Source: Urbifossiella limnaea
Lineage (GTDB): Bacteria; Planctomycetota; Planctomycetia; Gemmatales; Gemmataceae
NCBI RefSeq assembly: GCF_007747215.1
Contig: NZ_CP036273.1
Coordinates: 7,362,322 to 7,426,321, forward strand
Reading direction: 5' to 3'
DNA: 64,000 nucleotides
Under the pieces are notes generated by a model. That model saw only the letters and a list, made by a program, of their open reading frames with translations. It ran no database searches and was not told the origin of the DNA. Positions 15,955 to 22,757 of the stretch are shown in pieces. The translations under genes were made by a program, and so were the position numbers. Each line of letters begins with the position of its first letter. Position 1 is the first letter of the stretch.

Positions 15955-16065
15955 ATTTTTGACGGGATGAACAGGACAAGACAGGATGGAAGATAAAGAC
16001 AAGAATTAATTTAAATTCGGTCTTTGTCTTCCATCCTGTCTTGTCCTGTTCATCCCGTCAAAAAT
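15955..16065. repeat. Long inverted repeat, 46-bp arms
   Basis: Arms 15955-16000 and 16020-16065 (core GGATGAACAGGACAAGACAG, one mismatch) flank an AT-rich 19-base loop. It lies 7 bases after the helicase stop and 12 bases before the SDR start. Confidence 0.93.
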
Positions 16066-16076
16066 TGATTTCGCTC

Positions 16077-16754
16077 ATGAAACTCATCGTCCTCACCGGC
16101 GCCACGCGCGGGCTCGGCCGCGCCCTGGTGCCGCGGTTCACCGCCGCCGGGCACACCGTCGTCGGCTGCGGCCGCAGCGCCGCCCACGTCGCCGAGCTGG
16201 CCGCCGCGTTCGGCGCGCCGCACCGCTTCGACCCACTCGACGTGACCGATTCCGCCGCCGTCGCCGCCTGGGCGGAGAGCGTGCTGAAGTCGCACGGCGC
16301 GCCCGATTTGCTGATCAACAACGCCGCGGTGATGGCGGCGCCGGCGCCGCTGTGGGAGGTGCCGGCGGCCGCGTTCGACGCCGTCATCGACGTGAACGTG
16401 AAGGGCGTGGCGAACGTGCTGCGCGGGTTCGTGCCGGCGATGGTGGCGCGCAAGTCGGGCGTGGTCGTGAACCTGTCGAGCGGGTGGGGGCGGAGCGTGT
16501 CGCCGGAGGTAGCGCCGTACTGCGCCAGCAAGTACGCGGTGGAGGGGCTGACGCTGGCGCTGGCGCAGGAGCTGCCGCGCGGCATGGCGGCGGTGCCACT
16601 GAACCCCGGCGTGATCGACACCGACATGCTGCGGCAGGCGTGGGCCGACGGCGCGTCGGCGTACCCGAAGGCGGAGAAGTGGGCCGAGCGGGCGGCGCCG
16701 TTCCTGCTGGCGCTCGGCGCGGAGGACAACGGCCGGTCGCTGAGCGTGGGGTGA
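16077..16754 (+). CDS. Short-chain dehydrogenase/reductase
   Basis: This 225-residue SDR has the classical cofactor motif TGATRGLGRAL (8-18), the NNAAV motif, the catalytic Ser in NLSSGW, and YCASK (Tyr and Lys). The substrate is not predictable. The start at 16077 (MKLIVLTGATRG) is preferred over ATG 16041, which lies in the palindrome. It stands alone between two long inverted repeats, with no operon partner. Confidence 0.92.
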   Translation: MKLIVLTGATRGLGRALVPRFTAAGHTVVGCGRSAAHVAELAAAFGAPHRFDPLDVTDSAAVAAWAESVLKSHGAPDLLINNAAVMAAPAPLWEVPAAAFDAVIDVNVKGVANVLRGFVPAMVARKSGVVVNLSSGWGRSVSPEVAPYCASKYAVEGLTLALAQELPRGMAAVPLNPGVIDTDMLRQAWADGASAYPKAEKWAERAAPFLLALGAEDNGRSLSVG

Positions 16755-16756
16755 GG

Positions 16757-16822
16757 CGCCGGGGTTTTCCGCTTGCGGCTTAGCGCTGCCCAGCGCTAAG
16801 CCGCAAGCGGAAAACCCCGGCG
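16757..16822. repeat. Inverted repeat, 32-bp arms, CCGCTTGCGGC family
   Basis: Perfect 32-bp arms (16757-16788, 16791-16822) combine a GGGGTTTTCC outer part with the CGCTTGCGGCTTAGCGCTG inner part; the loop is two bases. It starts three bases after the SDR stop codon. Confidence 0.9.
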
Positions 16823-16838
16823 CGTCGGAGCGTAAGTC

Positions 16839-17537
16839 ATGTCCGCCCGCGTGGTCCGCGTCGGCGACCTGGGGACGGCGCTCACCGCGATGAGCCCCAG
16901 CGGCGTGGTCGAGCTCGACGGCCGCCGCCTCGACGCGCGGTCCGACGGCGCCCCCATCCCCGCCGGCGCCGCCGTCGTGGTGCTGCGCGGCGACCCGACC
17001 GGCTACGTCGTCCGCGCGGTCGGCCCGGACCAGCCCATCCCGCAACTTCCCGACGCCGGTGCCGAAATCGTGCGCCCCGAGTTCATGCGGAACTCGGCCG
17101 AGGTCCGCCGCGTCGAAGCGGCCGACGAGGCGAAGCTGCGCCGACGATGGAAGGTCGCGGCGCGGTGGCGGGTCGTGGCCGGCGTCTTCGGCGGGCTGAT
17201 CGGCGGTCAAATCCTCGGAGACGCACTCGCCCCGCCGCAGGTCGTGCTCTATCGCGGCCACGCGGAGGGTGGTCTCGGCCTGGCGGTCGGTTGGGCCGTC
17301 GGCGCCGCCTTGAAACTGGCCGGCCCGCTGTTTCGTTGGTCCACCCTCGCCGGTCACGCCGCGCTGGCATCGAGCCTGGGCGGCGCGGCAGTCGGGTACT
17401 GGCTCGCCGGCGACCCGCACTCGTTCGGCCAGTCGGCCGGCGCCGCCGCGGCCGGGGCGCTGGTCGGCGTCGTGGCCGGATGGTTCGTGGCGACGCGGCT
17501 GGAACTGGTCTTCGGCGGGCCGGAAGGCCCGGAGTGA
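16839..17537 (+). CDS. NfeD-like OB domain fused to a glycine-rich membrane domain
   Basis: This 232-residue protein begins with the fold of the NfeD C-terminal OB domain (VGDLGTALTAMSPSGVVELD ... GAAVVVLRGDPTGYVVRAV, about 6-64). A charged linker follows and then a glycine-rich membrane region with perhaps three or four segments (about 112-225; GVFGGLIGGQILG, GLGLAVGWAVGAALKLAG, AAAAGALVGVVAGWFVA). NfeD normally places membrane segments before the OB domain; here the order is reversed. NfeD proteins act with stomatin-like proteins in membrane quality control, but no stomatin partner is seen here, so the role is open. Confidence 0.72.
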   Translation: MSARVVRVGDLGTALTAMSPSGVVELDGRRLDARSDGAPIPAGAAVVVLRGDPTGYVVRAVGPDQPIPQLPDAGAEIVRPEFMRNSAEVRRVEAADEAKLRRRWKVAARWRVVAGVFGGLIGGQILGDALAPPQVVLYRGHAEGGLGLAVGWAVGAALKLAGPLFRWSTLAGHAALASSLGGAAVGYWLAGDPHSFGQSAGAAAAGALVGVVAGWFVATRLELVFGGPEGPE

Positions 17538-17570
17538 CGCCCCGCCGCGGGAACCGGGTACAATACCCGG

Positions 17571-19007
17571 ATGACACCACCCGCCCCCCCGCCCGAGCCG
17601 CACCACCCCACCGAGCCGACCCTCACCTTCTGGGGGGCGGCCGGGAGCGTGTCCGGCTCCATGCACCTGCTCGAAGTCGGCAACCACAAGGTCCTCCTCG
17701 ACTGCGGCCTCAACCAGGGCAAGCGCGAAGAAGCCCGCCAGCGCAACGCCCACTTCCCGTTCCACCCGAACCAGATCGACGCGGTCGTGCTCAGCCACGC
17801 CCACATCGACCACTGCGGCAACCTCCCCACGCTCGTCCGCCAGGGCTTCGCCGGGCCGATCTACTGCACCCCGCCGACCCGCGACCTGTTGCGCGTGATG
17901 CTCCACGACTCCGCGAAGATTCAGGAGGAGGACGCCGCGCACCTGAACATCGCCCGCAACTACGCCGAGCCGTGGGTGCAGCCGCTGTACAGCCAGGTGG
18001 ACGTGGAGCAGGTGTTCCGCCAGGTGGTGCAGGTGCCATACGGCCGCGTCGCCGAGGCCACCCGGAGCGTGCAGTTCAAGTTCGTGGAAGCCGGGCACAT
18101 CCTCGGCTCGGCGATGGTCCTCATCACCGCGACCGGCCCCGACCGCGAGCGCACCCTGTGCTTCAGCGGCGACATGGGCCGCCGCGGCATGCCGATCCTG
18201 AAGCCGACCGCCCCGGTGCCGCCGGCCGACCTGCTGGTGTGCGAGAGCACGTACGGCAACCGCCTCCACCGCTCGTTCGAGGAGACGGTGGAGCAACTGT
18301 ACGCGGCGATCCGCGACACCGTCGCCCGCGGCGGCAAGGCGCTGATCCCGGCGTTCAGCCTCGGCCGGACGCAGCTCATCATCCACGTGCTGCAGCTCGG
18401 CCTGCGGGCGGGCAAGTTCCCGCACCTGCCGATCTTCGTGGACAGCCCCTTGGCGAGCGAGGTGGCCGAGGTGTACCGGGCGCACCCGGACAGCCTGTCG
18501 GCGGACATCGCGCAGGCTTTGCGGGAGGGCCACGGCCTGCTCGGCGGCGACGGGGTGAACTACGTGCGCGACTTCGAGCAGAGCACGCTGCTGGCGACGC
18601 GGCCGGGGCCGGCGGTGGTGATCGCGTCGAGCGGCATGTGCGACGCCGGCCGGGTGCAGCAGCACCTGAAGCAGATCGTGGACGACCCGCGCTGCACGGT
18701 GATCCTGGTGAGCTTCCAGGCGCCGGGCACGACCGGCCGGCGGCTGCTGGAGAACAAGCCGACGGTGCGGTTCCAGGGCCGCGACTGGAACAAGTGGGTG
18801 GAGGTGGTGCACCTGGACGGCTTCAGCGGCCACGCCGACCGCGACGACTTCCTGGCGTACCTGGGCCCGCTGGCGGGGAAGGTGGGGAAGGTGCGGCTGA
18901 TCCACGGCGAGCGCGAGCAGGCGCTGGCGCTGTCGGACACGCTGCGCGACCTCGGCTTCGCCGACGTGGGCGTTCCCGCCCCGGGCGACCGGGTGGTGAT
19001 CGGGTAG
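17571..19007 (+). CDS. Beta-CASP metallo-beta-lactamase RNA-processing nuclease
   Basis: This 478-residue protein belongs to the Ysh1/CPSF73-like MBL group with an RNA-specificity domain. Visible motifs are LSHAHIDHCG (motif 2), EAGHILGSAM (motif 3), FSGDMGRRG (motif 4) and the beta-CASP/C-terminal motifs ASSGMCDAGR, SFQAPGTTGRRL and GFSGHADRDD. All metal ligands are present. The predicted reaction is endo- or exonucleolytic RNA processing. The protein starts 33 bases after the NfeD-like gene. Confidence 0.93.
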   Translation: MTPPAPPPEPHHPTEPTLTFWGAAGSVSGSMHLLEVGNHKVLLDCGLNQGKREEARQRNAHFPFHPNQIDAVVLSHAHIDHCGNLPTLVRQGFAGPIYCTPPTRDLLRVMLHDSAKIQEEDAAHLNIARNYAEPWVQPLYSQVDVEQVFRQVVQVPYGRVAEATRSVQFKFVEAGHILGSAMVLITATGPDRERTLCFSGDMGRRGMPILKPTAPVPPADLLVCESTYGNRLHRSFEETVEQLYAAIRDTVARGGKALIPAFSLGRTQLIIHVLQLGLRAGKFPHLPIFVDSPLASEVAEVYRAHPDSLSADIAQALREGHGLLGGDGVNYVRDFEQSTLLATRPGPAVVIASSGMCDAGRVQQHLKQIVDDPRCTVILVSFQAPGTTGRRLLENKPTVRFQGRDWNKWVEVVHLDGFSGHADRDDFLAYLGPLAGKVGKVRLIHGEREQALALSDTLRDLGFADVGVPAPGDRVVIG

Positions 19008-19047
19008 CGATTCGGGTATGCTCGGTGACGTGAACCGGAGGTGCGTG

Positions 19048-19293
19048 ATGTCCCAGACGGTCGCCGCGCTACTCGATGCCGCGCTCGCCCTCCCAGAAGA
19101 CGAGCGGGCGGAGTTGGTCGATCTGCTTGCCGCGTCGCTCGAGCCGCCGCCGAGTTCGCTTCACCCGGCCTGGAAGGACGAAATCCGCCGCCGCGCCGCC
19201 GAAGTCGATTCCGGGCAGGTGAAGCCGATCCCGTGGGAGGAGATCCGTCGAGAGCTGGAGGCCGAACTCGACGCGGGGGCGGGTGGTGGCTAA
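19048..19293 (+). CDS. Antitoxin of a ParE/RelE-type module
   Basis: This 81-residue protein has the shape of the addiction-module antitoxin family with the N-terminal ALALPEDERAELVDLLAASL and a C-terminal acidic helix (WEEIRRELEAELD). The ATG at 19048 has GGAGG nine bases before it; the in-frame ATG at 19018 is less well placed. Its stop overlaps the toxin start by 11 bases, so the pair is translationally coupled. The antitoxin should bind the toxin and repress its own promoter. Confidence 0.85.
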   Translation: MSQTVAALLDAALALPEDERAELVDLLAASLEPPPSSLHPAWKDEIRRRAAEVDSGQVKPIPWEEIRRELEAELDAGAGGG

Positions 19294-19582
19294 CCTCGAG
19301 TTCCTCCCCGGCGCCCGGCGGGAGCTCCGGGAAGCCTTCGACTGGTACAGGCAACGAAATCCGGCGGCTGCCCGGCGGTTCGTCACCGAGGTCGATCGGG
19401 TGACGGCCGCCATCGCCGCCCAACCGGACCGGTACGGCTGGTACGACCCGCCGTTCCGTGAAGCAATTCTCAACCGTTACCCGTTCAGCGTGATCTACCG
19501 CGTCGATGACGCCGGGGACGTACTCGTCGTCGCCGTGGCCCACGCCAGCCGCGAGCCCGGCTACTGGCTCGACCGCACCTGA
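19283..19582 (+). CDS. ParE/RelE-family toxin
   Basis: This 99-residue protein carries the ParE/RelE core: EFLPGARRELREAFDWYRQR, RFVTEVDRVTAAIAAQPDRY, and the C-terminal FSVIYRVDDAGDVLVVAVAHASREPGYW. Members block translation by mRNA cleavage or poison gyrase; sequence alone does not settle which. Translation most likely begins at a GTG at 19283 or 19286, inside the end of the antitoxin gene. The pair looks intact. Confidence 0.88.
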   Translation: MVANLEFLPGARRELREAFDWYRQRNPAAARRFVTEVDRVTAAIAAQPDRYGWYDPPFREAILNRYPFSVIYRVDDAGDVLVVAVAHASREPGYWLDRT

Positions 19583-19593
19583 CGGAGCCGCCC

Positions 19594-20454
19594 ATGCGCC
19601 CCCTGCTTGTCCCCTGCGCAGTCGCCGCCGTCCTCGCCGCCGCGCCGGCGCCGGCGCAGCCGGAACCCGACGCGCTCAAGAAGGCCGTCACCCTCTACGC
19701 CTCGTTCGACGAGCACGTCCAGGCCGACGTCGCCGGCGGCGGCAAGATGCTCAACACCCGCTTCAACCACCCGTCGCGGCCGGGCACGTTCCTCGTCGAG
19801 CCGGGGTTCAACGACAACGTCTTCCACGTCGCCCGCGGCCGCGGCGTCGCCGGCGGCGGGGCGCTCGAAGTTACCGACGTGCTCCCCCGCAACGGCCGCG
19901 TCTTCTTCCCCGCCAGGGGGAACCTCGCCTACGACCCGAAGGGGTGGGGCGGGGCGCTCTCGGTGTGGTGCCAGACCGACCCGAACACGTCGCTCAAGAC
20001 GTCGTTCTGCGACCCCGTGCAGATCACCGAGAAGGGCGCCAACAACGGCGGGCTGTGGTTCGACTTCAACGACGCGAAGCCGCGCGACCTGCGGCACGGG
20101 GCGTTCCCGGCCGTCCCCGCCGGGCAGAAGGGCGTGGGCGAGGACGACCCGAAGGCGCCGCTGGTCCGCGTCCCGCGGGTGGCGTGGAAGCTGGGCGACT
20201 GGCACCACGTCGTGCTGTCGTGGTCCGGGTTCGACACCGGCAAGGCGGACGCGGTGTCGCAGCTGTACATCGACGGCAGGCTGATCGGCGAGGTCCGCGA
20301 CCGCGCGATCGCCATGAACTGGGACATCGACCGCACGGGGATTTACGTGGCGGTCAGCTACATCGGCCTGATGGACGAGCTGGCGCTGTTCCGCCGCCCG
20401 CTCACCGCCGCCGAGGTGAAGGAGCTCCGCGAGCGCCCCGGCCTGCTGAAGTGA
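19594..20454 (+). CDS. Exported LamG/concanavalin-like protein
   Basis: This 286-residue protein has a signal peptide (LLVPCAVAAVLAAAPAPAQ) followed by one LamG/concanavalin-A-like beta-sandwich: VTLYASFDEH at the start, WHHVVLSW, LYIDGRLIGEVRD and IGLMDELALFRRPLTAAEV at the end. That closing pattern is typical of planctomycete LamG domains. It may bind carbohydrate or protein at the cell surface. It starts 12 bases after the toxin gene, but function gives no reason to join them. Confidence 0.88.
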   Translation: MRPLLVPCAVAAVLAAAPAPAQPEPDALKKAVTLYASFDEHVQADVAGGGKMLNTRFNHPSRPGTFLVEPGFNDNVFHVARGRGVAGGGALEVTDVLPRNGRVFFPARGNLAYDPKGWGGALSVWCQTDPNTSLKTSFCDPVQITEKGANNGGLWFDFNDAKPRDLRHGAFPAVPAGQKGVGEDDPKAPLVRVPRVAWKLGDWHHVVLSWSGFDTGKADAVSQLYIDGRLIGEVRDRAIAMNWDIDRTGIYVAVSYIGLMDELALFRRPLTAAEVKELRERPGLLK

Positions 20455-20470
20455 CGGCGCCGCCCGTTAG

Positions 20471-20541
20471 CCCGTTAGGCCGGGGCGCAAGCCCCGTCGG
20501 GGATCAGACGCCCGACGGGGCTTGCGCCCCGGCCTAACGGG
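20471..20541. repeat. Inverted repeat, 31-bp arms
   Basis: Perfect 31-bp arms (20471-20501, 20511-20541; core GGCCGGGGCGCAAGCCCCGT) with a 9-base loop lie between the LamG gene and the DUF481 promoter. It could terminate the first and insulate the second. Confidence 0.9.
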
Positions 20542-20560
20542 ATACCCGCCCCGCCCGGGG

Positions 20561-20589
20561 TTGTCCGAATCCGGGCCGGTCGGTATCGT
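20561..20589 (+). promoter_or_regulatory. Promoter for the DUF481 gene
   Basis: TTGTCC (20561-20566) and TATCGT (20584-20589) are 17 bases apart, 21 bases before the ATG at 20611, with CGGAGG just before the start. Confidence 0.5.
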
Positions 20590-20610
20590 CCGCCCCTCCC
20601 CGGAGGGCAG

Positions 20611-21639
20611 ATGGGCATGCGCGGGCTCGCGGTCGTGGTCGGATTCCTCGCGGCTACCGCGGCGGCGCACGCCCAGACCCCCGAACCCGCCGTCGTCAAA
20701 GCGCCCGCGCCGCCCGCGCCGCCCGAGCCGAACCCGTGGGCCGCGCCGGCGAAGCTGCCGGAGGTCAAGGCGCCCGAGGTCAAGGTGCCGGACTACTTCG
20801 GCCCGGCGGTGTCGCAGCCGTTCAACGAGAAGTCGCTGTTCCCCAACCCCGTCAAGCTCGACGTCCCGCCGCCGGGCCCGCCCACCACGCAGCCCCCCGC
20901 CGGGCTCCTGCCGCCGCCCGACGCCGGGCCGCCGGTCGTCATCCCCGACGGGTCGCTGCCGACCGCCCCGCCGCCGCGGAAGTGGCGCGGCGGGTTCGAG
21001 TTCGGCCTCAACGGGGCCGACGGCAACTCGGACATCCTCAGCCTCCGCCTCGGCACCACCTTCGACGCCAAGGTGGAGCGGAACGCCCTCCACGTGAACG
21101 CCCTGTACACGCTGTCGCGGCAGGACGGCAGCACGAGGCAGAACCAGGCGATCCTCAACGTCCGCGACGAAATCCTGTTCCCCGGCAGCCCGTGGAGCGT
21201 GTTCAGCGCCGTGCAGGTGGAGTACGACGAGTTCCGCTCCTACGACCTCCGCGCGGGTGCCTACGCCGGTATGTCGTACCGCTGGCTGAAGACCGACACG
21301 ACGCTGTTCAAGACGCGGCTCGGTGCCGGTGCGGTGCGCGAGATCGACACGGACAACAACGGCCCGGCCGACCGGTGGGTGCCGGAAGCCGTAATCGGCG
21401 GCGACTTCAACCACCGGCTCAACGACCGGCAGAGCTTCCTGTCGGGGCTGGACGTGTTCCCGAACCTGAGCCAGCTGGGCCAGTACCGCGTGCGGGCGCG
21501 GGTCGGGTACGAGATCGTGCTGAACCCCGAGCGCGGCATGGTGCTGCGGCTCGGCGTGCAGGACCGCTACGACACCAGCCCGGGCAACGCCAAGCGGAAC
21601 GACCTGAACTACTTCACGACGCTGCTCTTTCGCTTCTGA
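20611..21639 (+). CDS. DUF481-family outer-membrane barrel
   Basis: This 342-residue protein has a signal peptide (GLAVVVGFLAATAAAHAQ), a Pro-rich linker (about 23-125) and a C-terminal beta-barrel domain of the DUF481/YdiY family. It begins WRGGFEFGLNGADGNSD and ends LNYFTTLLFRF, with the terminal Phe typical of outer-membrane proteins. Alternating hydrophobic strands run throughout. The function of the family is poorly known (salt-induced in enterobacteria). The long Pro-rich linker is an addition to the usual short N-terminus. Confidence 0.86.
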   Translation: MGMRGLAVVVGFLAATAAAHAQTPEPAVVKAPAPPAPPEPNPWAAPAKLPEVKAPEVKVPDYFGPAVSQPFNEKSLFPNPVKLDVPPPGPPTTQPPAGLLPPPDAGPPVVIPDGSLPTAPPPRKWRGGFEFGLNGADGNSDILSLRLGTTFDAKVERNALHVNALYTLSRQDGSTRQNQAILNVRDEILFPGSPWSVFSAVQVEYDEFRSYDLRAGAYAGMSYRWLKTDTTLFKTRLGAGAVREIDTDNNGPADRWVPEAVIGGDFNHRLNDRQSFLSGLDVFPNLSQLGQYRVRARVGYEIVLNPERGMVLRLGVQDRYDTSPGNAKRNDLNYFTTLLFRF

Positions 21640-21647
21640 TGCCGCCA

Positions 21648-21750
21648 TGAAGGGGTGAAGGGGTGAGGAAGACGGCCCACCCGTCGCAACGGGTGAGCGT
21701 TCCTCCTCACCCCTTCACCCCTTCACCCCTTCACCCCTTCACCCCTTCAC
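21648..21750. repeat. Inverted repeat plus CCCCTTCA octamer array
   Basis: 22-bp arms (21648-21669, 21704-21725) built from GGGGTGAA units flank a second stem CACCCGT/ACGGGTG (21679-21694). On the right the octamer CCCCTTCA is repeated five times in a row (21710-21749), so the right arm has expanded by three units. Confidence 0.88.
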
Positions 21751-21818
21751 AGGCTCCCCGCCGCCCTATCATGTACCCGACCCCGCAGACGCGGGAGCAC
21801 CCCCAGCAGGAGCAGCCG

Positions 21819-22697
21819 ATGCGGCAGTCCAGGTGGCTCGTCGGGGCGGTCGCGGTCGTCGCCGGGTTCGTCGGCACCGGCACCGCCCGCCAGGACGCGG
21901 AGTACGACCTCCGCGGCCCCGCCCCGCAGAAGGGGCAGGTCGTCGCCCACAAGTCCACGTTCCAGATCAAGAACGCCGCCGTGGCCATCAAGGTCGCCGG
22001 CATGGGCATCGACGCCAAGCAGACCCTCAAGGCCTACGAGGAGGAAGAGATCAAGTACCTCGCCGTGGACGGCCGGCAGGTCACCAAGGCCCAGACCCGC
22101 GTCGTCGTCGAGAAGGTGGACACCGTCACCGACGTCGGCGGCAACGAGATGGACGAGTCGAAGGACGGCGACCTGCAGGGCGAGATCATCGTCAGCGAGC
22201 GCGTCGGCCAGGCCAAGTGGAAGCACACGCTGGTGGACGGCCGGCCGACCGCCAAGCAGAAGAAGGAGCTGGACAAGCGCGTCGGCCCCGAGAGCGACGA
22301 CGACCTGTACCCGGCCGAGAAGGTGAAGGTCGGCCACGAGTGGAAGGTGAAGGCGGCGGCGCTCCAGCGCATCTTCGGCGGCTCGATCAGCGACCTGAAG
22401 GGCGAGCTGAAGATGAAGTTCGTCCGCGTCGAGAAGCTCGGCGACGAGGAGTGCGCCGTCATCTCGTCGAAGGGGAAGGTGACCGGGGTCGCGAAGGAGG
22501 ACGAGGGCGACCTGAACGTCGAGATGGAGCTGGACGGCCTGACGTGGCGGGCGCTGAAGACCGGCATCGACGTGAAGGACCAGGCGAAGGGCCGCATCCG
22601 CATGTCGGGCACGGTGGACCAGGACGGCCAGAAGCTCGACCTGGACCTGTCCGGGCCGATCACCATCGACGGCACGGCCCGGCTGAAGACGAAGTGA
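21819..22697 (+). CDS. Exported protein of unknown family
   Basis: This 292-residue protein has a signal peptide (WLVGAVAVVAGFVGTGTA) and a beta-rich body in which long strands alternate with charged turns: TFQIKNAAVAIKVAGMGIDA, KYLAVDGRQVTKAQTRVVVEKV, then VEMELDGLTWRALKTGIDV and LDLSGPITIDGTARLKTK. It resembles exported beta-sandwich proteins such as the LolA/YceI-like or DUF6263-like groups, without a firm match. The start at 21819 has CAGGAG before it; ATG codons at 21663 and 21771 fall in or near the repeat. No operon partner is visible. Confidence 0.7.
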   Translation: MRQSRWLVGAVAVVAGFVGTGTARQDAEYDLRGPAPQKGQVVAHKSTFQIKNAAVAIKVAGMGIDAKQTLKAYEEEEIKYLAVDGRQVTKAQTRVVVEKVDTVTDVGGNEMDESKDGDLQGEIIVSERVGQAKWKHTLVDGRPTAKQKKELDKRVGPESDDDLYPAEKVKVGHEWKVKAAALQRIFGGSISDLKGELKMKFVRVEKLGDEECAVISSKGKVTGVAKEDEGDLNVEMELDGLTWRALKTGIDVKDQAKGRIRMSGTVDQDGQKLDLDLSGPITIDGTARLKTK

Positions 22698-22704
22698 CGC
22701 GCCG

Positions 22705-22751
22705 GCCGCTTGCGGCGTAGCGGCCCGCGGGCTCGCTACGCCGCGAGCGGC
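22705..22751. repeat. Inverted repeat, CCGCTTGCGGC family
   Basis: 18-bp arms (22705-22722, 22734-22751; GCCGCTTGCGGCGTAGCG, one mismatch) sit between two convergent genes. Confidence 0.8.
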
Positions 22752-22757
22752 GGACGG

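Noticed and set aside
12406-16002. A minus-strand open frame of 1198 codons
   Set aside because: It runs antisense through the DEAD-box helicase and in another frame through the peptidase; composition is His/Arg/Pro-rich shadow of high-GC coding DNA, with no motif.
17553-17571. TACAAT before the beta-CASP gene as a -10 box
   Set aside because: No -35 box at 16-18 bases, and it lies too close to the ATG.
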